Translations under genes and position numbers: made by a program | Notes under the pieces: generated by a model | What the model saw: only the letters and a program-made list of their open reading frames with translations | Told to the model about the DNA's origin: nothing | The model's database searches: none | Shown: positions 22,589 to 33,160 of the stretch, piece by piece | How positions within the stretch are numbered: position 1 is the first letter of the stretch | Layout: each line of letters starts with the position of its first letter | Origin: Isoetes taiwanensis | Lineage: Eukaryota; Streptophyta; Lycopodiopsida; Isoetales; Isoetaceae | NCBI GenBank assembly: GCA_021234155.1 | Contig: JAJEKV010000016.1 | Location: 21,641,863-21,705,862, forward strand | Direction: 5' to 3' | Length of the DNA stretch: 64,000 nt

Positions 22589-23540
22589 TGTTACGGCGTA
22601 AATTCACTCAGCAAATTTCGCCCGCCTGGGATACCCAGATCAACCGCCACCCACACCAGGGATCTCTGATCCTCCCTCATTGATCAATATGGGACTGACC
22701 CAACCGGTGTTCTTCACACCACAGATAGTTGAATCCCTTTGGTAAGTTACCCTGAGCGGATATCAAACATACGCACCGGGCGGCTTCTACGGGTAAACAA
22801 CTGGCCACTAGCACAACAACACTGTCCAACCACTGAAAGAAGCCGGTTCTCTCTGTGATCACCACAGCAGGTCTAGCCTGTCAAGTCAAAGGTTCCCTCC
22901 AAGTCTCGGCTTAATCAGATCACTCTAGCTTATGGAATCAAAATCTTTTCCAAGGCCCAATTCCGGCTGCCCCCTTCGAATTCGTCCTCCAGGCTTTATA
23001 ATCGAGCTATTGGAGTTCATTGCAGACCACTACAATCCAAAACCGACCTGCCTATGCTTTGATTCGATCCAAATCATAGCCCTATGCCACCACTATTAGA
23101 TCTGGCAGCCGGGTCTCTCTTGGTCTGATACAAATTCGTCCATCTCTATTTTATACCAGGTTTTTCAACCCATCCAACCTATTAACGCCATATGTCCATT
23201 TAAAACTTTAATATTTAACATAGCTAACCTTTCACTTCCCTTTATTAATGTTTTTACCCCTAGTACCAATACTAGTTCTACTAACAACTTAGTTAGCCAT
23301 ACATTAATAAAGGTCTTCCATGTCTACAACCCTTGCAAGCTATTAGTGCCCCCTAGCGAACCATTATCCGTCGCTAGTAATTATTACCACTTATTCCGCT
23401 TCTCATCATCATACACTGATTACAGTCAACATGGCCCATTAATTCCAACTGCCCGGCAATTGCGACTAACAGTACCCCCGTGCTCATGGACGTTCGTCAC
23501 GGGTCCGATTCCGGCTATACCCTTGGGAGCGCCTGTGACA
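22589..23540 (-). repeat. Gypsy 3' LTR (minus orientation)
   Basis: The 952-bp LTR runs on the minus strand from TGTCACAGGCGC (23540) to CGCCGTAACA (22589), with the canonical TG...CA ends. It is preceded on the minus strand by a purine-rich polypurine tract (GGAGGGGGAGGAA, 23541-23553). Immediately upstream of that on the minus strand is an integrase-chromodomain end. This makes it the 3' LTR of an element lying in minus orientation. Confidence 0.75.
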
Positions 23541-23553
23541 TTCCTCCCCCTCC

Positions 23554-24262
23554 TTTTGGACCTTGTCCGCAAGGTTGATCCTTTAGATGGGGGAATTGCT
23601 GCACAAATTCCTCTGTCTCCCAGGTGGCATCCTCAGGAGACTGGTCCTGCCACTGAACCAAATATTCTACCACATCCTTATTGCACAGCTGCCAAGCTCT
23701 TTTATTCAAAAGACGTTCTGGCATTACAGAGGAGGTTACGATCGGTATACTTTGCGGACTAACCACATTAGCGGTATCCAGTATAGCCCCTTTTTAGCTG
23801 ACTTACATGAAACACAGGATGGATCCCTACTTCCTGTGGTAATTTCAACTCGTACGATGTTTCCCCGATCCTTTTAGTAATTCTAAAAAGGTCCAGCATA
23901 CCGTGGAGTAAGTTTGGGCACCCGGCCCTTAGTCAAAGGCCGTAAAGTGTTCATTCTTTATGCCGAAGGATAAAAAACCCATAGGAAAACATAATCACCT
24001 TCTGCATAAGAGAATCACATCTATGCTGATTAGTGGACGTTCGTGCCCTATCTTGAGCTTTTCGCAAAGCTTGCTTGCATTGCCGCAGGATTGCATCCAT
24101 ATCATGGAGCATGTATACTGCAACTTCAGTTCGGAGGTACTTATGTACACCTGAATAAGCCCTTGGATTTCGACCCATCATAGCCACAAAGGGAGTCATC
24201 TGAATTCCTGTATGATGGCTTTTGCTATAGGTGGCACTCATGCAGTATTGCACCTTTATCAT
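23554..24262 (-). pseudogene. Ty3/gypsy integrase C-terminus and chromodomain
   Basis: Minus-strand remains of a chromovirus pol end. There is the integrase C-terminal part (SHHTGIQMTPFVAMMGRNP and the KQALRKAQDRA helix, about 23990-24230). Next comes a frame-broken 'IHPVFHVSQLKK'-like linker near 23800-23830. Last is a chromodomain (VVEYLVQWQDQSPEDATWE, about 23610-23680) ending just before the polypurine tract. Chromodomains target integration to chromatin. The upstream integrase core is absent, so the element is truncated at about 24.26 kb. Confidence 0.8.
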
Positions 24263-24486
24263 GCAATAGACTAACTGAAATCACTTCGAGGTATTCATGT
24301 CTTTGGACATGAGTCCTAAGATCTCAACTAGATCTTGGTTCTATTGCACTCATGTTATAGCAAACAAGTGCTAATAACATCAACAATATTGACTATTGTC
24401 AACTTAGATAGTCTAATACACCAATTACGGCATCGCCAAAGTCTAACTTTGACTCGTAACTCAATGTATCAAATTGGCAAAGATAA

Positions 24487-24984
24487 CACCTTTACCTCTT
24501 ACGTGCTCAATTTGTAAGGTACAGGAAGAAACTCAAGGAGTACAGCCAGTACATGAAAATGTATGAGGAATACTCCAAGTATTACGAGGAGCACAAGGTG
24601 ACTTATGTGGAGGGAGGTAGGCCGTCGAAGAAGAACACCATGAAGCCGCACCCACAAAGACCAGCACTCCCGAAGAAGCCGATGAAGAGAAAGGCAGATT
24701 CTTACTTCGCGAGAGCTGCTCGGGAGATCCGCCACTTTCAGAGGAGCTACGGGTTGTTGATCCCATGAGCCGCCTTCACAAGATTTACCCGCGAATTTTT
24801 GCAAGAGTTTGACAACTCCAAGAGAGTAACTGATGATATGTTACTCGCATTGCAGGAGGCAGCAGAGCAAAGGATAGTTCAGCATTTTGAAGACTCCTTA
24901 GCATGTGCCCTCCATGCAAAAAGAGTAACATGTATGCCCAAAGATATGAAACTAGCTAGGTTCATTAAAAAGGAAGATTTGTAA
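24487..24984 (+). pseudogene. Divergent histone H3 / CENH3-like gene, one in-frame stop
   Basis: From the ATG at 24553 to the TAA at 24982-24984 the frame spans 143 codons (canonical H3 is about 136 residues) and is broken only by a TGA at 24766-24768. The C-terminal part is an H3 histone fold: AREIRHFQRSYGLLIP (alpha-N), FTRFTREFLQEF (alpha-1), LLALQEAAEQRIVQHFEDS (alpha-2), CALHAKRVTCMPKDMKLARF (alpha-3). HFQ, LLIP and ALQEAAE resemble plant centromeric H3 more than H3.1/H3.3. However, loop 1 is not lengthened and MPKD is H3-like. The tail lacks the ARTKQTARKS and KAARKSA motifs and is Tyr/Glu- then Pro/Lys-rich. The frame is open upstream to 24487, and an AG near 24525-24532 could be a splice acceptor, so a 5' exon is possible. 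Confidence 0.75.
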
Positions 24985-25112
24985 ATACAGACTTTTTGTA
25001 AATACAAATTTATGTTTTTGTCACGTTAATATGTAAAATTGTAAGTAACTAGAGTGTATTAATGATATCTGCATTTGGAATTGCCAAATTTGGAGCAAAA
25101 CTCAGTTTTTTT

Positions 25113-25580
25113 GGCCCCACCCCTCACAGAGTGCGCCAGGAGCCAATCCGAGATTTTTGGATTAGCCTCTCGCGCACCGTGTGAGTGGTCGACCACTGAT
25201 CTTTGCCAAGACTTGGCCAAATGTAGAAAGTAAGGGCACAATCCAACTTAATTCATGGAGATAAGTAGGATTTAACCCTTAGATTGTAGAAATTGAGCCA
25301 TCCTAGACCCAAACAGAGTCCCATCCCTCACAGAGTGCGCCAGGACCCAATCCGAGATTTTCGGGTTCGCCTCCCGCGCACTGTGTGAGTGGTCGACCCT
25401 GATCTATGTCAAGACTTGTCCAAATGAAGAAAGTAAGGGCACAATCTGACCTACTCGTCGAGATAAGCAGGATTTGACCCTTAGTTTGCATGTTTTGAGT
25501 CATCCTCGACCTAAATAGAGCCCCACCCCTCATAGAGTGCGCCAGGACCAAATCCGAGATTTTCGGATTAGCCTCTGGGC
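25113..25580. repeat. Tandem array, period about 205 bp
   Basis: Three units start near 25113, 25318 and 25520, each with CCCCTCACAGAGTGCGCCAGG or a close variant and 'AATCCGAGATTTT'. The third is truncated at about 25575. Period and layout resemble satellite DNA, but only three copies are present. Confidence 0.8.
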
Positions 25581-25654
25581 AAAAGTATGTTGATGGGGTA
25601 CAAATAAATGCGATGCAGCACCCAGCACTTTCCAGCACTTTCCAGCACTTTTTT

Positions 25655-26165
25655 TTTTGTTTTTCATAATTGGCCATGCAATTCGATCATACATGCAAAA
25701 TTTCAGGGCCTAATTTGGGATATTGAGTGAGCAATTAGAGAAAACTCATTTCTGCAGCAATTTTGGTAAAACAGACCAAAATTTCTTAATTCAGCCCAAA
25801 TTAAGCTAAATCAGATGGGGCTTTTTAGATTTTCATAATCGGCCATGCACCCATATCCTAAGTGCAAAATTTCAGAACCTAATTTGGGATATTGTGTGAG
25901 CAATTAGAGAAAAACCATTTCTGCAGCAGTTTTGGTACAGTGAAGAATTTCTTAATTCAGCCTAAATTAAGCTAAATTAGCTGGGGCTTTTCAGTTTTTC
26001 ATAATCGGCCATGCACCCATATCCTACATGCAAAATTTCAGAACCTAATTCGGGATATTGAGTGAAAAATTAAAGAAAACCCATTCTTGCAACAGGTTTT
26101 TTGTAAAACAGTGAGAAATCTCTTAAGTCAGCCCAATTTAAGCAAAATTAGATGGGGCTTTTAGG
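25655..26165. repeat. Tandem array, period about 170 bp
   Basis: Three units start at about 25661, 25834 and 25999 with TTTTCATAATCGGCCATGCA. They share CAAAATTTCAG(A/G)(A/G)CCTAATT and end in GATGGGGCTTTT. Similarity is high enough for recent tandem origin. A period of 165-173 bp is in the range of many plant satellites. Confidence 0.8.
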
Positions 26166-27124
26166 CTGAATATGGTCGAAATGACAATCCTACCTTGGTG
26201 GATAAGTTTTATGAAAAGATATAATGGATTGAGCAACTAGTTGGAGATTCACATGCCAATTTGGAGTTTGGGTCATTTCTGCGCACTAGTCAGACTCCAA
26301 TCTAATGAAATCGATGCTAATCTGATGGAAAATTCGAGCAATGTGGAATGATTCTTGGTTGAAGAATCCTCTTAACAAATGAAGGGTGTAAAAAAGCAAA
26401 CCCACCAGCACCCAAAAAAAAGCAGGAAGCAGGGGTGCTAAAAGCATGCGTCTGGACGCGTGCTTTTGCACCCCACCAGCATACTTTTCCCCTCTTGCGC
26501 ACTGTGTGAGTGGTCACACCAAAAATGAACCTAACTTGCCTCAATTTTCTCCAAATTAGATGAAATTTATTGCAATAGAATCCTTAGCATGTATTCTTTA
26601 ACCTAGTTTGCCTATGAATTGCAGCACCTTAGAATCATAGATATTCCCCAATCTTAAAATTTTCTAAAATTAAGGTATAAATAGGACCGCAACTCTCATT
26701 TGCACCCTACCCATTTGCTCCTCACTCCAAGGCTATTTTCCAGCTTCCAAAGGCGCTTCTCCATCTGTTTGACATCCCCAGCTGCTCTAGTATCATGGCA
26801 ACATTTGCATTCAAGCGATGGTACAGCTAGCTCCACAGCTCATGTGGCTGAGGCCGACCTCAACTTAGTCTTCGCCGTCTTTCAGAAGGAGATTGATGTG
26901 GATGCAACCATCAATGCCACTCCCTTACCAAGACATCATGGCTGAATTCCATGCAATGACGATGACCCTTCTCTAGTAGAAATCCCTCCTTGCATAGGAT
27001 ACTTTGCCCCAAGCATGGCCCTTCGCACAGCTCTGCAAGACATCCCTAAGATAGACAAGTACCTAGAAAACAAGGCTAGCCACTTGCCTAACTATATGTC
27101 AGTAGCAGTAAATAGGAGGAGATA
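26166..27124. other. No recognised gene
   Basis: A short frame at 26700-26945 and its neighbour resemble no family I know. The sequence just before 27125 may be the insertion target of the LTR. Confidence 0.4.
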
Positions 27125-27759
27125 TGTTACGGCTTAATGCCGGCTAGGCAGAGCGGCTCAGGCTCAACTCAGAAGAACGAAAATGTGTTTAAAACTAGAA
27201 GTTATGTTATCAAGGGATAGACTAGATTTTAAGTTATGAATTAGATGTCATAGGTTAGTTGACTTTTTAAAAAAAGGTTTATAAATGAAATGAGAGTCCA
27301 CGTATTCAGGGTCGCGGTTGATAACGGGTCGTGAGGCCCTAAATTCGAATGGACTGTATCAGAGCAGCCGAACAATCCAGAAAAAGGTCGAACTGATTCT
27401 GTAAAAGGTCGAACCTGAGATATTTGTGGTCGAATTGCCTTTACCTATAATTATCTGCCGTTTATAATCAGACATTCTGAAAAAGGGTGATCCGGATTCC
27501 GATCCTGCCTTATAAATATAACGGCTGCCTCTGTAAGAATTCATTCCAGCCTGCCTAGCTCTGTATTCCTTGGCCCACTCCTGATAGCGGTTTTAGAGTC
27601 TTGATTGATGAAGTTCTGAGTAGATTTGAGTCAAGCAAGATAACGGTTTCTTGCTAGGAAAACCTGAGCCCGGTTGGGTGGATTACTTCTCTCCTAAAGA
27701 TTGGATCGCAGTTACGTTAGTTTCAGTTGTTTGAGTTGTTCTAGATTTGTTATGTATCA
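27125..27759 (+). repeat. Gypsy 5' LTR
   Basis: The 635-bp segment has TGTTACGGCTTAATGCCGGC at its start and TATGTATCA at its end, giving TG...CA termini. It is followed after a few bases by a primer-binding site. A TATA box, TTATAAATA, at about 27510-27518 would be its promoter. No matching 3' LTR was found within the window, so it is either a solo remnant or the 5' end of the element whose coding part begins at 29.0 kb. Confidence 0.65.
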
Positions 27760-27763
27760 AATT

Positions 27764-27774
27764 TGGTATCAGAG
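27764..27774 (+). other. Primer-binding site (initiator Met tRNA)
   Basis: TGGTATCAGAG is the usual plant LTR-retrotransposon primer site, complementary to the 3' end of initiator methionine tRNA. It lies four bases after the LTR end. This supports the LTR call and fixes its orientation. Confidence 0.75.
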
Positions 27775-28122
27775 TTATCTTCTTTGCTTCTTGTAAAGCT
27801 TCTTAAACAGAGGTCGGAACGTGTTGTGCATCCAAACATCCTCCATTTTCAGCAGCCTTTTCAGTGCCTTTGCCCTGTAAATAAAGCGTTTCAAAGATAT
27901 GAGGCAGTCCTCCAGCTCCACCCTACTGAGTTGTTCCTCGTCGCCATTCCTTATCAACCCATCCCCTTCGAGGAGCTTCGTGAATTGGGCGCTAACTTCT
28001 CTCGTTCGGATCTGGTTCATCTCGTTTTGTACCTCCAGCTGCAACTGATTCGCATGGCCTAAGATTGCCTCACTAATATGAGACTGCATTTCGGTGATGG
28101 TGTGTCCCTGTCTGCGCCTTGT
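27775..28122 (-). pseudogene. Gag N-terminus-like fragment in inverted orientation
   Basis: A minus-strand frame starts with VDTRRRQGHTITEMQSHISE, reminiscent of gypsy gag starts, and runs on as a helical sequence (HANQLQLEVQNEMNQI, LEDCLISLKRFIYRAKALK) to a stop right beside the primer-binding site. There is no ATG before VDTRRR; the first ATG is at 28087-28089. Relative to the LTR it points the wrong way, so it is either an inverted fragment or an unrelated gene. The gag assignment rests on the first 20 residues. Confidence 0.4.
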
Positions 28123-28965
28123 GTCGACTATTTTGAGTGTCTTGAGATGAATGTAAGAGAGTGAATGAAGGTGATTGCACGAAGAGATAGAATGAAGAGA
28201 CGATGAAGAGACTGGATGAAGGGACCTCCTACCTCACCTACTTGCACGATTCCCGAAATTGTGGCTCCTTTTAATAACAAGAAATGACGAAATCTAAAAA
28301 TTCGCATTGGGTTCCACGACCTGCCATGTCAGCTACCCGCACGGAATCCGAGTTCTTTTTTAAGCAAAAACCCTATATTTTCAAGAAAAAACCCTATATT
28401 CTTACCACTGGCGCTAATTTGAGATATTTATGGACTTGTGGAAAGTGCATAAATAATGAAACTGTGCTTATCATAACACAGTTACATTCCACAGTGCAGA
28501 AACAAAGAATATAAGTAGTAGTCTGGCGCATAATTGCTTCTAGAACTTTCATCAATCAAAAGCCACGATTGCATCGAACAATTCAAACCTTGAAATTGGC
28601 GAGGCGATCCGCCTTCGGTCGAAAGCCGACTTGATAAAACAATGACATATGCTTGGAACATCATCAAAAGACGAAACATTATTACCAAGGGAAGTGGATG
28701 TGACAAGTTCAACACATTTTCTTTCAAAACATGAGAGGTGAATAATAGCCAACAACAAAAGAAAAACTTTAAATAATATAATGAAAGAACAACGCCACAA
28801 GAATCAAGGAGATCCACATGGGGAAGGTGACAAAGATATGAGGACCAAATTCTTTTTATTTATGGAAGGCTGCTTTCCTTCACAGGGCAACACAAACGAT
28901 AATTACAACGCATGGGCTATGTACTATAGTTATAATAAAAAAAAAGGCAAGTCGTTTAACACAAA
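28123..28965. other. No recognised feature
   Basis: AT-rich sequence between the inverted gag-like fragment and the GGCGTCG array. No gene recognised. Confidence 0.45.
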
Positions 28966-29036
28966 GACGTCGTTATGGACGTCGGTCGCGATTATAACGA
29001 GGCGTCGTTCAGCGGCGTCGCGGCGTCGTTGAGCGG
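28966..29036. repeat. GGCGTCG-type short tandem repeat
   Basis: A GC-rich run in an AT-rich setting, with at least five GGCGTCG/GACGTCG-like units (GGCGTCGCGGCGTCGTTGAG...). It directly precedes the gypsy gag coding sequence. Confidence 0.6.
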
Positions 29037-29040
29037 CGTC

Positions 29041-30222
29041 TGTAACTTTTTTACAGAAAAGTTATTGCTACCCAGATAGCACTGCCACAGCCTACATCCC
29101 CAGAAGATTATCAATACAAATTAAAGCAGATCGCTCTACTCTATGGTTTCCTACCTAGTAACGTCCAGCCACCACCATTACCCAGAGATCCTCCACCTGC
29201 TCATCCACCACCACCTGAAAATCTGCCATTAGTTAATGGCAATCCAGAGCCTCTGATGGCAACGGAAACTGATACCTCAACTAAAAAGGATAAAGGCCCC
29301 TAAATGGTTGGAAAAAGTTGATCTGCCATACTTCATTGGCGGAGTAGCTGTTAAGCCAATGCAGGTAATAAGTTTCCTGGGGATTTGGAAAAGTGCTACT
29401 GAACAAGAAAAACTGCAAGCCATGGACACCTATCTGGATGAACGAGCTCAAGTTTGATGGCAAGGTCACAGATTGATGCAGCCTGAGGTTAACTCATGGA
29501 CAGCTTTCCGTATTGTATTCAAAGCCCATTGCTTGCCAGCAAACTATTACATGATATTGCAAAAAGAATGGGACCTTGTTAAACAGGATGACGGAGAAAC
29601 GATGTCCAAATATTACATGAAATTTAGCCATTTGGGTTCACAAGCTAGAAACCTGGGTGAACACGAACTTTTAAGAAAGTTGTGAATGGGTTAAGAGAGG
29701 AAATATTTGCGGAGCTAGATCTCATTGAACCAGTCAACATGGAAGATGCAATTAAAAAAGCAGGAGCTGCGGAACGAAAATTAAATCCCAAGACTCGTAA
29801 GTTAGTTATATGGAAAGGAGCACCCTCTCGTGAACAGAAAAGACAGAAGCGTGAAAAATTTGAAAATAGAAGAGATAAGAAAAATAAAAAGGGCCGTGAA
29901 GAGCGTAAGACCAGGTTCAATGGGAGGAATGGAAAACGCTCTAATAATGGACAGAAGGCCAAACAGGAACAGAGTAAAGGGCCAAAGACTGGGTGCTACA
30001 ATTGTAGAGGTCCGCATTATCCAACTGCCCAAAGAATACAGCTTCGACAGATAAGAATGCTAAAAAGGTACAGTTCAAAGAAACGCTGCCTAAAGAAAGG
30101 CAAGTTGCTCAATCGCACCTTGTAGAAGAAAGACCAGAAACTTCCAGGGAAGGGGAAGAAAGGAATAAAGGAAAGCTTGCAGCTGTTGAAAAGGGAGACT
30201 GCAAATTGCATACCTGAAGAAT
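29041..30222 (+). pseudogene. Gypsy gag (second element)
   Basis: The N-terminal Pro-rich segment (29190-29260) is followed by the gag core: WTAFRIVFKAHCLPANYYMI, then ETMSKYYMKFSHLG (about 29500-29640). A Lys/Arg-rich stretch and a degenerate CCHC knuckle (CYNCRGPHYPT...C, about 29995-30030) follow. Stops near 29300 and 29455 and frameshifts near 29680 and 30030 break the frame. It binds and packages element RNA in intact relatives. Confidence 0.75.
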
Positions 30223-30880
30223 TTGTCGGGAGACGATGCAGGACTCCCAGAAGCATGGTTGTTTAAAATGAAAGGTTTAGTAAAAGGTCAGGATGTGACT
30301 GTCTTATTTGACGATGGTTCAACACATGATTTTATCTCGCAGGACTTGGTGTATAAATTAGAATTACCTGTTTGTGATTTCCAAACAAAAATCACAGTTG
30401 TGCATGGTTTGAAAGGTCCTAGGAATCAGTGTGATAAATATGTGGTAGCTCTTATCCAAATAGGGCAGTATTCAGAAGAAAGAGTTTTGATTATGGCCCC
30501 TCTAGGATCTATGGATGTGATATTGGGAATTGGTTGGCGAGAACAGTTTGATGCCCGACCTAATTACCAGGAAAAGACAGTGACTATAATGGTTGAAGGG
30601 CAATCTATGAAGCTGCATACAGACTCCTCATCTCAAGCTGAACCCCTATTGACATACTCTGAAGCTAAAAAGTTAATACAGAGTGAAGCTGAGTCGTACT
30701 TTATTTACTTGAGAAACTCTGACCCACCATCACAGGTGCCTCTCGAGTTGTACAGTTTTCTCAGACAATTTGACGATCTCTTCAAGGATGAGGAAACTTT
30801 AGATTTACCTCCTCATCATCCTAAAGATCACAATACATTTGCAAGAAAACGCCAAATCTCCAAACAGGGCACCTTATCGA
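30223..30880 (+). pseudogene. Gypsy protease and linker
   Basis: Retropepsin with active site LFDDGSTHDFIS (about 30303-30340; DDGS where DTGS is usual) and the MDVILGIGWREQFD motif near 30510. It continues to FDDLFKDEETLDLPPHHPKDH, the normal run-up to reverse transcriptase. The frame is open from 30223 to a frameshift near 30835. Confidence 0.8.
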
Positions 30881-33160
30881 GTCAATCATTTCGAAAAATT
30901 AGAGCTTGAGAAACAGATAACAGAGATGTTAGACCGTCAGCTAATACGACCAAGCTGTTCACCCTTTGGCGCACCCGTCATTCTAATCAAAAAGAAAGAT
31001 AAGGGATATCGGATGTCGTGGATTATAGAGCTCTCAACAAGCTGACTATTAAGGACAAATTTCCAGTACCTAGAGCTGACGATCTATTTGATGAATTACG
31101 AGGTGCCTGCATCTTTAGCAAAATTGATTTGAAATCAGGATATCACTAAATCCGAATTAAGGAAGAAGACATTGGTAAGACAGCGTTCAGAATAATAGTT
31201 CCATCCAATGGCCCATACAGATCCTACAGCCAGTTGTTGGTGGATCCCTTTGGGTGATGGCCAGGCAGATTGTCCCCTGGTCTCTTCTGTCCATCTATTG
31301 ATGCAACGTCGGTGGCGAGCAGCAGGTGTGTTCACGGTATCTGCATGGTATAATGAGACAAGATTGTTGACATGGAATGAGTTCAAATTGAAGTTCCTTC
31401 TCCTTCGGTGGGACCGGGCCATTTGGAAAAAAATAGCTGCTACACTTCCTCCACACCCACAAGACGTGGCTTCCCAGCTCTGGGTGGTTCATGGCAGTGT
31501 TATAGAGGAGCACCTTGTGCACTCGATATATGTGGTTCTGCTTCATCCTGAGGTGTTGCCTCCATCGCCAAAGTGGCCTTTAGTTATCCCCGAGCCTCAT
31601 CGTAAAGCAGTCTGGCGATGGGTATGGGATAAATTGCTTCATCCTAAGCTATCCATTTTATGGTGGCAGATCACTCATAGATGCGTGCGAGTAAACACTG
31701 TTGTTCATCGATTTCGTCCAGAAGTCTCTGTGATCTGCCCTCTTTGCACGCAGAGGGATGAGACAATTGAGCACTGCTTTTTCTTGTGTCACCATGTTCA
31801 ACTTGCTTGGCAGTGGCTTCTGAGTCTTTTCCATTGTGAATTGAATAGTCAGCAGGTCCTATTGTCAGTTTATCCTACTTCTTGGGACAACTTGGAAAGA
31901 GGGCTTTCCACTTAGCATCTGCTTGGATCATCTGGTCCATCTGGAAGAGACGAAATCTCCTCGTTTTTAAGGGACAGCTCTTTTCAGATACACAAGTGCT
32001 TAGCGATGCCCCTAGTCGCATTGTGAAGGCGTACAAGTGTTCTTCCTTAAAGGATGCCATCAAAAGTATCATTTGGGAGCAATATCTTCAGATTCACACC
32101 TACTCATAGCAAACACTTGTGCTCATGATGATCTGTGTTCTCTGCTTTTCTATGTTATGTATGTGGTGGGGGTAATGTTGCTCTAGTGGATATCTTCTCC
32201 ACTGGGTTTTGAGTCCCCCATGTACTCTTTGTATTCTTTTGAGTAATAAAGGTCCACGTTCAAAAAAAAAAAAAAAGCTTTTGGACATTATAAGTTTCGC
32301 GCGTAATGCCTTTTGGTCTGACCAATGCTCCGGCAACCTTCTACCGTCTCATGGGGAGAGTTTTAGCACCCGTACTAAGGAAACGTGTTGTAGTCTTCTT
32401 TGATGATATACTTATATATAGTAGGACTATTGAGGAGCACAAACAACACCTTCAACAGGTTTTTGACCTTTTGAGGCAGAATAAGATGTTTGTTAATGAG
32501 TCCAAGAGCAGGTTCTTTATGCAAGAAGTTGGATACTTAGGCCATATTATATCCAAAGAAGGCATACGGATGGATCCCGAAAAGATTAGAGTTATCATTG
32601 ATTGGCCGCGGCCTGAAAATCTCAAGGACTTACGTTCTTTTGTACAGTTATGCAGTTACTATCGAAGATTCGTGAAGGATTTTGCAAAAGTAACCCTTCC
32701 TCTTAGCAGGTTTTTAAAGAAAGATACCCCCTTTGTTTGGAATCCGGAAGCTGAGGAAGCTTTCCGAACTCTGAAAGAGAACATGGCAACTGTACCGGTA
32801 TTAGTGTTGCCTGACTGGAATAAGCCTTTCACAGTCTGTTCCGACGCAAGTGGGAATGCTATTGGTGCAGTACTTATACAAGATGGACATCCATTAGCTT
32901 ATGTCAGCCGAATGGTCAAACCCTTGGAGCAAAAGTATAGTGCCTATGAAAAATAATTGATTGCCTTAGTTCATGCACTCAAGAAGTGGAGGCATTATCT
33001 TATGGGATCCAAGTTTGTGGCTCTTTTGATCAACAAAGCTTGAAACATATACAAACGCAATTAAAGCTCATTGACACTATAAAGGATTTTGAAGGAATGC
33101 AGCTTGAGTATAAGCCTAGGAAGGAGAACCAAATTGCAGATGCATTAAGTCGTGTCACTA
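30881..33160 (+). pseudogene. Gypsy reverse transcriptase and RNase H, split by a LINE
   Basis: The first part (30840-31190) has [19 protein letters not shown] and [11 protein letters not shown]. The second (32277-32956) resumes with HYKFR, then VMPFGLTNAPATFYRLM, the catalytic FFDDILIYS and the thumb motif YLGHIISKEGI. RNase H begins FTVCSDASGNAIGAVLIQDG (about 32830-32890). A 2-base insertion at about 32302 and a TAA at 32954-32956 add damage. The insertion lies between the second and third conserved blocks of reverse transcriptase. Confidence 0.85.
31195..32276 (+). mobile_element. 5'-truncated L1-like LINE inside gypsy
   Basis: The 3' fragment of a non-LTR element ends in a 15-base poly(A) at 32262-32276, with AATAAA a few bases upstream. 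Its coding frame (31208-31915) is the region after reverse transcriptase and includes the zinc-binding segment WWQITHRCVRVN...CPLCTQRDETIEHCFFLC typical of plant L1. The left edge is placed at about 31190-31200, where gypsy reverse transcriptase stops matching. A clear target duplication was not seen. Confidence 0.8.

Noticed and set aside
24487-24984. Ordinary H3.1 or H3.3 gene
   Set aside because: The tail has no ARTKQTARKS and the fold differs at many conserved positions.
24487-24984. Viral histone
   Set aside because: No viral neighbours are visible, and the CENH3-like residues point to a plant origin. Not excluded without phylogeny.
26700-26945. 81-codon frame
   Set aside because: No family match by eye and composition like the surrounding non-coding DNA.
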